41,063 nucleotides of DNA from a bacterium (GTDB lineage Bacteria; Bacillota; Clostridia; Oscillospirales; Acutalibacteraceae). Under the pieces are notes generated by a model, which searched no databases, was not told the DNA's origin, and worked only from the letters and a program-made list of their open reading frames with translations. The position numbers and the translations under genes were made by a program. Location: positions 1 through 41,063 of the forward strand of contig JAHLAX010000061.1 of NCBI GenBank assembly GCA_020625875.1. The letters run 5' to 3'. Shown here piece by piece: positions 1 through 8,323 of the stretch (its first letter is position 1; each line of letters opens with the position of its first letter).

Positions 1-103
1 TACTCCTTTCCTACAACTGCTTTTCAAATTACCACAAATGAGCCGCAGTCATATGTACTAAGGTAGTAGAAACTACCCTTTACATAATAGCTCTCATAAT
101 CAT

Positions 104-766
104 TTGGTTATGAACTCGGTCAGTTATAAAAATGGTAAAAAATTCCATCAGAGCCGCGACGATATGCTTCGGTTCAAAGAGTATTCCAACAAGCTTTGTC
201 AGGCTTACGGTCTCTCGGTTACCGAAGTGACAACAAAGAACCCAAGGTTGTTAAAATGGAAGCGCGAGCTGATTGACGCCGCGTACTATGCGCTGAAGTG
301 CTCCGAAACCAAAGAAGAATTCATTGAAGAAATGAGAGAACAAGGCTATGGAGTGCGCTGGGAGGACGATAGAAAATACATTACTTTCACAACGCCCGGT
401 GGTCAGAAGTGCAGAGATATTAAATTGTTTGACGAGTGTTTGCTCAAGCGAAACCTAGAAATATATTTTGAACTTGGCGGTTGTGAAGGAACTCTCGTCG
501 ATGAATATCTTGAATACGAAACGCCCGAGCACAACGACTGTTACCGAATGACATACTCAAACGGCTTGATAAATATGCTCGGTGACATCTTCGCTTCCAT
601 CCCGAGCGACTTCCATTATTACTATACGCCCGACTATATTAACGAAATCAATCCCTTCAAAAAGCGTGAGCTCGAGCGGCTCCTCGGCAGACGTATCACC
701 AATGAGGCGTTTGTTTATTACAGTACGCAGGAAGGCTACGAGCAGGAAATGGGATTGAGTTTATAA
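104..766 (+). pseudogene. Relaxase/mobilisation protein, C-terminal remnant
   Basis: The reading frame resembles the MobA/Relaxase family that nicks oriT of conjugative or mobilisable elements. The frame reads HNHLV (codons from about 95) followed by NSVSYKNGKKFHQSRDD, which matches the third relaxase motif (HxH metal-binding histidines) and the conserved segment after it. Further on it has VRWEDDRKYITFTTPGGQKC, typical of the middle of these proteins. Everything N-terminal to the histidine motif, including the catalytic tyrosine, is missing: an in-frame TAA lies at 59-61 and no relaxase-like sequence precedes it. The only available start is the TTG at 104, inside the histidine motif and without a ribosome binding site. 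I therefore read it as a decayed or truncated gene, not a functional 220-residue protein. It sits upstream of a serine recombinase, as in Tn4451-like elements. Confidence 0.65.
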
Positions 767-888
767 AACTTAAAAAAGTTTGAAAAAATGTCTGGATATT
801 CAAAATGCTTTGTGATATGTTGTGCTTGCAACAAAACGGCGCGGTCAAAGCTGACGCGCGTATCAACTAAAGAAGAAAGGAGAACCAA

Positions 889-1062
889 ATGAAAAATACT
901 GAGAAGAAAACAAAAATCAACAGCGTTCATTATTGTTATATCGGAACGGACGCTCAGTTTGAAAGCTTCGTCAAAAGCGTAGTAAAAGACTATATTACAG
1001 ACAACAGTCTGCTACCTGACGAGCCTCAGAAACTAAAAATTCCCGATAAAAAATCCGCGTAA
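889..1062 (+). CDS. Small hypothetical protein of a mobile element (57 aa)
   Basis: A 57-residue frame starting at ATG 889, preceded by a strong ribosome binding site (AGAAAGGAG, 874-882). It ends 17 bases before the recombinase gene and is probably co-transcribed with it. The product is hydrophilic, starts MKNTEKKTKINSVHYCYIG and ends in a basic tail; no domain is recognisable. By position it recalls the tiny TnpW-like proteins encoded between mobilisation genes and large serine recombinases in Tn4451-type elements, but I cannot assert sequence similarity. The leader upstream (838-859) can form an imperfect GC-rich hairpin. Confidence 0.6.
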   Translation: MKNTEKKTKINSVHYCYIGTDAQFESFVKSVVKDYITDNSLLPDEPQKLKIPDKKSA

Positions 1063-1079
1063 GGAAAGGAGAAAAAGAG

Positions 1080-2735
1080 ATGAAAGTTTGGTTATATTAC
1101 CGCCTCTCGCGTGATGAGGACGAGGAGCTTAACTCGCTATCGAACCAGAGAAGCATCCTTGTTGAGTACGCCGAAAAGAACGGGCATGAAATTGTCGGCG
1201 AGTCCTTTGACGACAATGTCAGCGGTATGCACTTCAACCGCGAGGGTATTAATAAAATATATGAACAGGTCGAGAACAATGCTATCGAGGCGATTATCGT
1301 TAAGGATATGTCTCGACTCGGCAGACATAAAACTCAGACCGCGCTCTTCATTGATTACCTCAGGGAGCACGAGGTGAGAGTTCTTTCAGTCACCGAAAAC
1401 CTTGATACGAGTAACGAAGACGACGATTTGATTATCGGATTCAAGGGATTGTTCAATGATATGTATGCCCGTGATATATCTAAGAAGGTTCGTGCGGGAA
1501 TGGTTCAGAAGCAAAAGCAGGGCTTTGTTATGATACCTCCGCTCGGTTACTTCAAAGATAAAAACACGGGTGAGGTCAAGGTGGTTGAAAAACATGCGGA
1601 GATTGTCAGAAGAATATTCAATATGTATCTGGAGGGCTATGGCTTTAGTGCCATAGCCCGTATCCTTAACGAGGAGGGAATAAAATCTCCCGCGTACTAT
1701 CAAAAGAAACTGCTGGGGAAGAATCTCGGCTACAACAAACCCAAAATCGGATTCAAATACCTGTGGGATAACACAGGCGTAAAACGCATTCTGGTAAATG
1801 ACTTCTATATCGGAACGTTGACTTGTCACAAAACATATAACAACAAAATTACTCATGTTCGTAAAGACCTGCCGAAAGAGGAACAGATTGTACACGAGAA
1901 TTTTGTGAAGCCGATTATATCCAAAGAAAAGTTTGAGCAGGTGCAGAAGCTGATTGAACAGAAGCGGGAGGGTAAAGTCAGGGCGAGCTCAGGTAAGCCT
2001 TGTCACCGATACTCGGGACTGCTTAAGTGCGGCGACTGCGGTTCAACCTTCGTAGCGATAAGGCGCAGGTGGCGTAATAAGCCCGAGCGAATAGAGTATA
2101 GCTGCAACGGTTATCACCGCTACGGCAAAGGAAACTGCACACCACATAGGATTAATGAAAGCGAACTGGATGAGCTGGTTTACAGTGAAATCCTCAGAAT
2201 CAGCGAACAGGCTAAGGATAACTACGATAAGGTTGATGAGGAAGTAAGTAAATGGCGCAAGCAGAAAAACAGCGTGACGAGCAAAATTAAGAGCTTAAAG
2301 GGCGAGCTTGCCCAAAGAAAAACTGACCAGAAGGAAATACTGCTTGAAAGAATCAGGGACAAAGAACACGCCGAAGTATATGACGAAATGCTCGAAAGCT
2401 GTGAGAGCGATATAAAGAAAATAAAAACCGAAATATATGAAATTGAAAATTACGATGACACTATCAGGAAAAGAAAGGCTGAGATGAAAAACACTCTGGA
2501 AATAATGGAGGAAATCGTTGCGGAGGGAGCATTAAGCAATTCAAATCTGAGACAGCTGATTGATAAAATAGTAATCTACGAAACTGCTGACGGTCTGGAT
2601 ATAAGAATAAGAATCCAGGCGAATTTCACAACTCATATGAAAATATATGACGGTGAGGGGGAGCAGCAAGCGGACTTGGAAGTAATAGATCACATAATCC
2701 CAAATGCTATGAAGCGGAGAATGAAACCCGAATAA
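1080..2735 (+). CDS. Large serine recombinase (TnpX-like site-specific integrase)
   Basis: A 551-residue large serine recombinase that would catalyse excision and integration of a mobile element through a 5'-phosphoserine intermediate. Residues 1-150 form the resolvase domain: YYRLSRDED places the nucleophile at Ser10, and VKDMSRLGR (about 95-103) is the conserved arginine/aspartate block. Residues about 160-290 match the recombinase DNA-binding domain (PPLGYFKD, ARILNEEGI). A zinc beta-ribbon follows at about 318-355 (CGDCG ... CNGYHRYGKGNC). Residues about 370-475 are a charged coiled coil as in the TnpX/phiC31 families. The length is full for the group, with no frameshift. The start ATG at 1080 has GGAAAGGAG upstream. 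The gene is the last of the element; a 19-bp inverted repeat begins directly after its stop codon. Confidence 0.93.
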   Translation: MKVWLYYRLSRDEDEELNSLSNQRSILVEYAEKNGHEIVGESFDDNVSGMHFNREGINKIYEQVENNAIEAIIVKDMSRLGRHKTQTALFIDYLREHEVRVLSVTENLDTSNEDDDLIIGFKGLFNDMYARDISKKVRAGMVQKQKQGFVMIPPLGYFKDKNTGEVKVVEKHAEIVRRIFNMYLEGYGFSAIARILNEEGIKSPAYYQKKLLGKNLGYNKPKIGFKYLWDNTGVKRILVNDFYIGTLTCHKTYNNKITHVRKDLPKEEQIVHENFVKPIISKEKFEQVQKLIEQKREGKVRASSGKPCHRYSGLLKCGDCGSTFVAIRRRWRNKPERIEYSCNGYHRYGKGNCTPHRINESELDELVYSEILRISEQAKDNYDKVDEEVSKWRKQKNSVTSKIKSLKGELAQRKTDQKEILLERIRDKEHAEVYDEMLESCESDIKKIKTEIYEIENYDDTIRKRKAEMKNTLEIMEEIVAEGALSNSNLRQLIDKIVIYETADGLDIRIRIQANFTTHMKIYDGEGEQQADLEVIDHIIPNAMKRRMKPE

Positions 2736-2857
2736 CTTGGCAGACGCGTAAGGTTTAGCAAATCTGATTTAGCGAATATCACTAAAAACAGGTTGATGAA
2801 TTTGTAGAGAATAGCCAACAAATTCACAAGCCTACCTTATGCGTCTGCCAAGGATTT
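2736..2857 (+). terminator. Long-stem terminator carrying a tRNA-Leu-like segment
   Basis: The base immediately after the recombinase stop opens a 19-nt arm (2736-2754) that pairs with 2834-2852 with one mismatch, followed by GATTTTTT. The 79-nt loop holds a second perfect 8-bp repeat (GAATTTGT 2798-2805 / ACAAATTC 2818-2825), so the whole stretch could fold as a nested hairpin. It can end recombinase transcription. The left arm contains TTGGCAGACGCGTA, identical to 14 nt of the adjacent tRNA-Leu gene, so it may also be an element end or attachment-site remnant. Confidence 0.6.
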
Positions 2858-2907
2858 TTTATGCCATAAAATGCAAAAAAGCCAGATAAAATCTGACTTT
2901 TTGTTGG

Positions 2908-2991
2908 TGCGGATAACAGGACTTGAACCTGCATGAAATCGCTTTCATACGGACCTGAACCGTACGCGTCTGCCAATTCCGCCATATCCGC
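2908..2991 (-). tRNA. tRNA-Leu (anticodon CAG)
   Basis: An 84-nt class II tRNA with acceptor GCGGATA pairing TATCCGC, a D-arm with GCGG...CGC, an anticodon stem TACGG/CCGTA around loop TTCAGGT (anticodon CAG), and a long variable arm (TGAAA...TTTCA). The T-loop is TTCAAGT and the discriminator is A. The CCA end is encoded (2905-2907 on the plus strand as TGG). The 5' half is repeated upstream at 3068 and 3269, and the gene flanks a mobile-element end, so it is a likely integration target. Confidence 0.95.
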
Positions 2992-3067
2992 AAATTTATC
3001 TCAACAGGGTAAACACCCTGCCAAAATCTATAATATATTAACTTTTGATTTTACACAGAAGTGGCGT

Positions 3068-3108
3068 GACCTGAACCGTACGCGTCTGCCAATTCCGCCA
3101 TACCTGCA
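3068..3108 (-). repeat. Partial copy of tRNA-Leu 5' half
   Basis: Positions 3068-3102 are identical over 35 nt to 2952-2986 of the intact tRNA-Leu, covering the D-arm through the anticodon. The next bases (CCTGCA) differ from the acceptor of the intact gene. No 3' half follows, so this is not a functional tRNA. It looks like a remnant left by integration or excision, or by duplication at the tRNA. Confidence 0.8.
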
Positions 3109-3268
3109 TATATACTTTTTTTAACTAACCTTGATGTGTTGGAAACTCGCGTCTCCCCGTCCAAAATATAGTCGTCTCGCTTCGCCCTTGGAGCGGGCTT
3201 GCGACACTCCTTATTTTGCACAGCGCTTTTGCTCCCTTAATCTGCCACTGGCAGCGGTCGCAACGCTA

Positions 3269-3288
3269 CCAATTCCGCCATACCTGCA
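3269..3288 (-). repeat. Second, shorter tRNA-Leu-like 5' fragment
   Basis: These 20 nt are identical to 3089-3108 of the previous partial copy (acceptor and early D-arm, GCGGAATTGG on the minus strand). Beyond them the D-arm diverges to GGTAGCG and no tRNA body follows. The sequence between the two fragments (3109-3268) shows no gene or recognisable element. Confidence 0.65.
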
Positions 3289-3360
3289 AATTAACTGTGC
3301 TCATATTTTTACACGGCTGAGCTTGCCGAGGCGGAGCGTCTTGCTTAATCCGCGTTGTTC

Positions 3361-3412
3361 GTTGAAAAAAAGATTTTCAACTCGTCCATTATATCAAATA
3401 ACGGACGAGTTG
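3361..3412 (-). terminator. Intrinsic terminator of the epimerase/LicD operon
   Basis: A 10-bp perfect stem (CAACTCGTCC 3378-3387 / GGACGAGTTG 3403-3412) followed on the minus strand by AAAATCTTTTTTT. It lies 11 bases after the stop of the LicD fusion gene and closes that operon. Confidence 0.85.
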
Positions 3413-3423
3413 TCAATTTGAAA

Positions 3424-5292
3424 TTACTTTTTATTTGAAATTTTAAAGTCAGCGTATTTATTAAGGTCTGTGAGGGTAATGTCGTGCCCCATAATGCGTG
3501 AGCTCAGCGGGGCGAGCTCCATAAAATCGCCGTAGTGGTTTGTCAGGTACTCCTTATACTTTTCAGGTACGGGCATCTTGTAGCCGCAGAAATCAACGCG
3601 GATTTCGTTGTCGAGGAAGCTCTTGTCAAAGCCGCCCTTGTGCACGCTGTAACCCATTCCGTCATAGAGGTACTTCGCGTTTTTCTTATGCTTGAACATC
3701 TCGAGCGTAAACAGCAGCATACGCATAGAGAAGCGCAGAGGAAAAATGTTCTTGCAGAAGTTTGAGATTGCCGACTGAACCTTTTTGCCGTTATAAACTC
3801 TGCGGTGATTCCACTTGTTGAAAACCATCGCCAGCCAGAACAGCGTGAGCTGGCTGTGGAGCTTCTGACCGAGTTTTGAGTTGGCGGTTTTGTCGTGACA
3901 GAAGATGTCAAACGCGAAGCCGTTGCTCATATTTTTGTGATGCTTCGAAAAATCTGTGGCGAATACGGTATCGGTCAACCTGAGCTTGGCGTAGGCGTAG
4001 TTGTAGTACTTGTCCTTCTTCGGGTCGCTGAGAATCATACCCTCGGGCAGCTCGTCGGGGGCGACCTCGAGGAACTTGTCGTAGTCCTCTCTGAGCATCA
4101 TAATGTCTACGTCGTCATCCCACGGAATAAAGCCCTTGTGCCTCGCCGCGCCCAAAAGCGTTCCGCCGCCGAGATACCACTGTATGTTATGTTTTTTGCA
4201 GATTCTGTCAACCTCCAGCAGATAACCTAGCAGAACCTGTTGAATAGAGTCGAGCCGTCCGCCGTGCTCGTCAGGGAAGCGAAAGTCCTTCGGAGCCTTT
4301 TCGTTGAAGCTCATAACGCAGAGCTCCAGCGCGGTTTTGAGGTCGATAGCGGGGGAGAAGCCCGTGAAAGCGAGCTTACCGCAGTTGAGCTCTACTCCCT
4401 CAAAGCTGCCGCTGTCTGTCATATCGATTTTGGCGTGATCGCCGAAAATATCGTGAAGCATAGCCGCCAGCGTGCCTGTGGAGACAGTGGAGTTTATGCT
4501 TTCAACATTATAAACATCGGTGAGGTTCTTCGTCAGAGTGTAAACAACAGCGTTTGTGATGTCGCTGAGATATGTGAATGTGACCTTGTTATCTGTGCTG
4601 TACAGGCTTATCTGTTCGCCCTTAGCGACCGCAGCGAAAACATCCTCAAGTCCGTTGTAGAGGTTGCTGCCCGCGGCGAGTACAACTCCTGTTCTGAGCA
4701 CTGTGAGCGCAAGCTTGTTGTCGCCGCACAGTTTAATGAAAGTGTTTTCGATAGTTCTTGTCAGCTGTACACGGTAGTCGTCAGCGCCCGCGATTCCCGA
4801 TTCGGTTTCGGAGAACGAGCGGAACTTGTTGGCGCCTTTGCCGTAAACTCTGCTGTCAGAGAGCAAAAGCATTTTCTGAGACTTTTTTTCAACAGCCAAA
4901 TTGATAAGGTCTTTGACAGCCTTTGTTTCAGCGGCAAATTCGTCAATGCTTTCGCTGATTTTGTGGGCGCACAGACCTGTGTGAATAACGATGTCAACTT
5001 TTTGTTTTATACCCGATACTCTGTTTTGTTCGCAATAGACAATGTCGTCGCGTTCCAAAACTCCCGCGGGTATTTTTTTGTCAAAGCCGAGGTCGGCGTA
5101 GGCGAGCACAACTTTAGTGTTCAGGTTCAGCTTATCGTTGAATGTGAGCAACGTAAAAGCCAAATCACGGGCGATTTCGTGACCTGAGATGAGCACGGTT
5201 TTGTTTTTGAAGCACTCGGGCTTGAGCTCTCGCATAGCGGGAGTGGTTGCCCAGTCAGCCTGAAAAACGTTCAGAGCTTCTTTCATCAACAT
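3424..5292 (-). CDS. SDR (NAD-epimerase fold) - LicD fusion protein
   Basis: A two-domain protein of about 622 residues. Residues about 30-330 have a Rossmann/SDR epimerase pattern (NKTVLISGHEIAR, LLLSDSRVYGK, VLRTGVV). Residues about 350-620 are a LicD domain with GGGTLLGAARHKGFIPWDDD (residues 376-395), the nucleotidyltransferase-fold signature of enzymes that move phosphocholine or similar groups onto teichoic acid or polysaccharide. The SDR half has Tyr174 but Leu at the +4 position where catalytic Lys is expected, and its glycine motif is poor, so it may be non-catalytic. I prefer the ATG at 5292, which overlaps the TGA of the upstream gene, with GGCGGTG 7 nt before it; a TTG at 5295 is the alternative. 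It is the last gene of an export/decoration operon. The substrate cannot be told. Confidence 0.85.
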   Translation of the reverse strand: MLMKEALNVFQADWATTPAMRELKPECFKNKTVLISGHEIARDLAFTLLTFNDKLNLNTKVVLAYADLGFDKKIPAGVLERDDIVYCEQNRVSGIKQKVDIVIHTGLCAHKISESIDEFAAETKAVKDLINLAVEKKSQKMLLLSDSRVYGKGANKFRSFSETESGIAGADDYRVQLTRTIENTFIKLCGDNKLALTVLRTGVVLAAGSNLYNGLEDVFAAVAKGEQISLYSTDNKVTFTYLSDITNAVVYTLTKNLTDVYNVESINSTVSTGTLAAMLHDIFGDHAKIDMTDSGSFEGVELNCGKLAFTGFSPAIDLKTALELCVMSFNEKAPKDFRFPDEHGGRLDSIQQVLLGYLLEVDRICKKHNIQWYLGGGTLLGAARHKGFIPWDDDVDIMMLREDYDKFLEVAPDELPEGMILSDPKKDKYYNYAYAKLRLTDTVFATDFSKHHKNMSNGFAFDIFCHDKTANSKLGQKLHSQLTLFWLAMVFNKWNHRRVYNGKKVQSAISNFCKNIFPLRFSMRMLLFTLEMFKHKKNAKYLYDGMGYSVHKGGFDKSFLDNEIRVDFCGYKMPVPEKYKEYLTNHYGDFMELAPLSSRIMGHDITLTDLNKYADFKISNKK

Positions 5293-6305
5293 CAAGCTTC
5301 ACCGCCTTTCTCTGACATTATGCTGAGCGTGCGTGTTATGCCGCTCTTAAGGTCAAACTCAGCATTGAATCCGAGTGTTTTGAGTTTTGTGTTGTCAAGA
5401 ATTTTGAGCGTAGGGGATAGAGGAGAGAGGCTCGCCTGCTTGCCCGTAAAGATTACTTTGAGCTCTCCGCCGTAGATGTATTCGGAGCATTTTTCGGCGA
5501 GAATAGCGGAATTAAGCGCGTAGTCGGAAGCGACATTGTACGCCTCGCCCTTTGTTCCTTTAAGCAGGATTGTAACAAGCGCCGCGGCGGCGTCAGCAAT
5601 ATAGATAACGCTCTGGGGCATTTCGCTCTGGTCAACGAGCACGTTGCGCTTTCCGCTGACGTTCGTGAGCAGCTCGTGCCAGCGCGCCGTTCCCGCGCCG
5701 TAAACCTCTGACAGAACAGCTAGTTTTATATCGGCGTTATATTCGCGCGCCAGCTTGACCGCGAGGGATTGAACCATCCGTGAGGCTTGAGTGTCAAAAG
5801 CTTTAGATTTTGAAAAGTCAATATATCCGAACGCGTCAGCTTCGCTGATTTGAGCCTTGCCGTTAAACACCTCGCCGTAAATTCCGCTCTCGAACGCCAG
5901 AACCGTCGCTGCATGGCTGTTCTTTATAAAGTTCATCAGGTTGACAGCTGCGTCAAACCTGTCGAGCTCGTCAAAGCTCTGGGTGTGGATGATATAGTCG
6001 GCTGTCTCGCCGCCGAAATATGAGTAGTCACGGCTAACAACAAAATCAATATCGCCGCGGTAGGTGAGCTTGCCGTAGCGTTCAAAAATCTTGTCGTCGG
6101 TATCAACCGCTATGATTTTGGTTTCGGCGTTGTTCAAATCATTGTTGATAAGGAAAGCGGTCGAAAGATAAATGCCCAGAGGGCGCGCCGCTCCAGTAAT
6201 AATCACGGTTTTGTCGGTGAAAGGTTTAAAATCAACGCGCTTCGAAAGCCCTAGTATATCGTTGTAGATATAAGGGGAGAGAAGCTTATTTACTTCAAAT
6301 TCCAT
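5292..6305 (-). CDS. NAD-dependent epimerase/dehydratase-like SDR protein
   Basis: A 337-residue extended-SDR protein. The N-terminal beta-alpha-beta turn reads TVIITGAARPLGIYL (residues 33-47), a variant glycine-rich nucleotide-binding motif. SGIYGEV (140-146) and AVLSEVYGAG follow the usual epimerase order. The catalytic YxxxK block reads FSKSK at 164-168, so the expected Tyr appears as Phe while Lys168 is kept; the neighbouring Tyr161 is out of register. This may mean a degenerate or unusual active site. It overlaps the start of the LicD fusion gene, so translation is probably coupled. A role in making or modifying an exported sugar or polyol precursor is inferred from the ABC exporter upstream; the reaction is unknown. 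Confidence 0.8.
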   Translation of the reverse strand: MEFEVNKLLSPYIYNDILGLSKRVDFKPFTDKTVIITGAARPLGIYLSTAFLINNDLNNAETKIIAVDTDDKIFERYGKLTYRGDIDFVVSRDYSYFGGETADYIIHTQSFDELDRFDAAVNLMNFIKNSHAATVLAFESGIYGEVFNGKAQISEADAFGYIDFSKSKAFDTQASRMVQSLAVKLAREYNADIKLAVLSEVYGAGTARWHELLTNVSGKRNVLVDQSEMPQSVIYIADAAAALVTILLKGTKGEAYNVASDYALNSAILAEKCSEYIYGGELKVIFTGKQASLSPLSPTLKILDNTKLKTLGFNAEFDLKSGITRTLSIMSEKGGEA

Positions 6306-6338
6306 ACTGTTTCACCCTTTCTGTGTTCTTTCGGTTTA

Positions 6339-6362
6339 AAAATATGCCGGCAAGCGCCGGCA
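6339..6362 (-). terminator. Hairpin between exporter genes and epimerase genes
   Basis: A GC-rich 7-bp stem (TGCCGGC 6345-6351 / GCCGGCA 6356-6362) is followed on the minus strand by TATTTTTAAA. It lies just after the ATPase stop and before the SDR gene, so it may be a partial terminator that lowers expression of the two downstream genes. Confidence 0.6.
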
Positions 6363-6372
6363 CTTTTATAAT

Positions 6373-7371
6373 TTATTCTTCTGTAGTTTTTTCTTCTTTT
6401 TCTTTCTTATCACCATAATAATTTTCTCTAAATTCTTTCAACTGAGCTTCATAATCGGTGATGTCATTCTTTAAGCTTTCTACCTTTGCCAGATTCTTAT
6501 CAAGGCTCTCCTTTTCGCTGGTGAGCAGCATATCGTCGCTCGCGTTGTCGATAACCTTTTTAAGCTCTTTGATTTTCTTTTCGCGTTTCTCAATCTGAGA
6601 CTTGCGTTTGTCAATAAGGTAAATCAAATGTGTTTCCTTTGTGGGACCGTCAAACATCAGCTTGCCTTTTTTGAGATAAATAGCGCGCTCGCAGATTTCC
6701 TCAACGTTGCTCGCGTTGTGGCTTACGAACAGAACAGTCACGCCTGTCTCGATAATCTTGCGGATTCTCGCCTTACACTTAGCCTTGAACGACGCGTCGC
6801 CAACGGCGAGAGCTTCGTCGATTACGAGAATATCGGGCGAGATGTTGACGTTGATTGAAAAACCCAGACGCATTTTCATACCGCTAGAGTATGTGCGGAC
6901 GGGCTGGTCAATATATTCGCCGAGCTCGGCGAATTCCATAACATTGTGTTCGATTTCGTCGATTTCAGCGTCCGTAAGACCGAGGATATATCCTTTGAGG
7001 CGGATGTTCTCGCGGCCTGTCATCTCGAGCACAAAGCCCGCGGTGAGCTCCAGCAGAGCGGCTACCATACCGTTAACCTTGATTTCGCCCTCGTCGGGGA
7101 AGGTTACGCCTGTAACGTGCTTAAGCAGAGTTGATTTACCGCCGCCGTTGTCGCCCATAATACCTACAGCCTCGCCCTTGCGGATTTCGAGCGAAACATT
7201 GTCAAGCGCTTTGTGGGTTTTGGCGTGCTTGGGCTTTTTGAACAGCGCGCGAAAACGCTCGCCGTCGTTTTTATAGAGTGTGTATGTTTTGGATACGTTT
7301 TTTAATACAATTATCGGCTCCGAGTTCATATCGACCTCGCGTCGATTCATATTCTGAAAAAAACCAGCCAT
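6373..7371 (-). CDS. ABC-2 type polysaccharide/teichoic acid exporter, ATP-binding subunit
   Basis: A 332-residue ATPase of the TagH/RfbB type that powers export of a lipid-linked polymer. Walker A is GDNGGGKSTLLK (about 73-84), the signature is YSSGMKMRLGF and Walker B is ILVIDEALAVGD, with the switch His in VLFVSHN. The C-terminal ~85 residues are a highly charged coiled coil rather than a sugar-binding domain. Start 7371 has AGGAG eight bases upstream; an internal ATG at 7329 preceded by GAGGTCG is possible. It lies 15 bases after the permease gene. No glycosyltransferases are present, so the polymer itself must be made elsewhere. Confidence 0.9.
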   Translation of the reverse strand: MAGFFQNMNRREVDMNSEPIIVLKNVSKTYTLYKNDGERFRALFKKPKHAKTHKALDNVSLEIRKGEAVGIMGDNGGGKSTLLKHVTGVTFPDEGEIKVNGMVAALLELTAGFVLEMTGRENIRLKGYILGLTDAEIDEIEHNVMEFAELGEYIDQPVRTYSSGMKMRLGFSINVNISPDILVIDEALAVGDASFKAKCKARIRKIIETGVTVLFVSHNASNVEEICERAIYLKKGKLMFDGPTKETHLIYLIDKRKSQIEKREKKIKELKKVIDNASDDMLLTSEKESLDKNLAKVESLKNDITDYEAQLKEFRENYYGDKKEKEEKTTEE

Positions 7372-7386
7372 AGTTATACTCCTATA

Positions 7387-8256
7387 TTAAAGAACATCGG
7401 GGATTTTCTTTCTGAGACGGTTGTAGTTGTATACTCCAAGCAGGAAGAGGACTATAAACTCAACCAGGAAAATGATAAATTCCGTTCTGTATTCAAAGAA
7501 CCAGCGGTCATACAGCAAGGCGTTTCGATAACCGTTGATAAAGAAGTTCATCGGGTTTACGAGCATAAACTGTCTCAAAGGGGAGGGGAGGTCATAGGAG
7601 TTATAAACAACACCCGTGAGCCAGAATATACCCGACATAACTGAGGTTATGGCGTTTACAAGGTCAGGCGAGAACGCGCACATCGGCGCGGTCGTCCACG
7701 ACAGGAACAGGAAGAAAAGGAACATCAGCGGCATATATATGAATATCTGCAGATTGTACCAGCTTACTCCCCAGAAAATCGCTACATAGATATACATAAG
7801 CGACGCCAGAATAAGGTGAACGTAGATTCTCGATATTGTTGAGAAGGTCATAATGGTCGAAACAGGGAAGTTGACCTTGGTTACGTACTGGCGGTGACTT
7901 CGTATATCTTTGGCGCCTTTAACTATACTGTCAGAGATAAAGAACCACGGAATGAAGCCGACGATCATAAACAGAAATCTGTCAAACTGCATATCGTGCC
8001 CGTGAATATCAACGTGAACAACGCCGAGGTGTTTGATTCCGACAGAGAACGCGAACCAGTATACAAAAATTGTGAAAGCGGGCTTTACTACAGCCCAGCC
8101 GGGACCGATAGCGGCACCCTTATAGGTTTTGATGAGCTCGGTTTTGGCAAGCATCATTATCTGACGGCCAAAGCCCTTGTGCTCCTTGATTATATCTCTT
8201 AAGAAAACTATCGTAATCTCCCCCTTATATACCAATCCATTGTATATATAAAACAA
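7387..8256 (-). CDS. ABC-2 type polysaccharide/teichoic acid exporter, permease
   Basis: A membrane subunit of the TagG/RfbA family with six hydrophobic segments and the usual opening LRDIIKEHKGFGRQIMMLAK followed by TYKGAAIGPGWAVVKP. It pairs with the ATPase gene 15 bases downstream. The start is unclear. The frame opens at a TTG (8256) with no ribosome binding site, while a strong AAGGGGGAG (8218-8226) is followed, at normal spacing, only by ATT, ACG, ATA and GTT codons. Homologues start near the FLRDIIKEH segment, so the true start may be a rare ATA (8211) or ATT (8217) codon. Confidence 0.88.
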   Translation of the reverse strand: MFYIYNGLVYKGEITIVFLRDIIKEHKGFGRQIMMLAKTELIKTYKGAAIGPGWAVVKPAFTIFVYWFAFSVGIKHLGVVHVDIHGHDMQFDRFLFMIVGFIPWFFISDSIVKGAKDIRSHRQYVTKVNFPVSTIMTFSTISRIYVHLILASLMYIYVAIFWGVSWYNLQIFIYMPLMFLFFLFLSWTTAPMCAFSPDLVNAITSVMSGIFWLTGVVYNSYDLPSPLRQFMLVNPMNFFINGYRNALLYDRWFFEYRTEFIIFLVEFIVLFLLGVYNYNRLRKKIPDVL

Positions 8257-8323
8257 TTATAATTCTTATTTTATTATTTGTCAATCGCTGTTACGATAAT
8301 GTATTCTTTTTATATGTTTTTAC

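Noticed and set aside
59..82. Imperfect palindrome AGGTAGT...ACTACCT near the relaxase remnant as an oriT
   Set aside because: It is too short and no nic-like motif is recognisable; the region is probably decayed coding sequence.
736..930. Minus-strand 64-aa frame
   Set aside because: It overlaps the plus-strand 57-aa gene, which has a strong ribosome binding site; the minus frame has none.
2933..3421. Short plus-strand frames across the tRNA-Leu region
   Set aside because: They translate tRNA and its partial copies in the antisense direction and lack start signals.
3895..5187. Long plus-strand open frames opposite the LicD/epimerase genes
   Set aside because: They lie antisense to well-supported genes, have no ribosome binding sites and no recognisable domains; they come from codon bias of the real genes.
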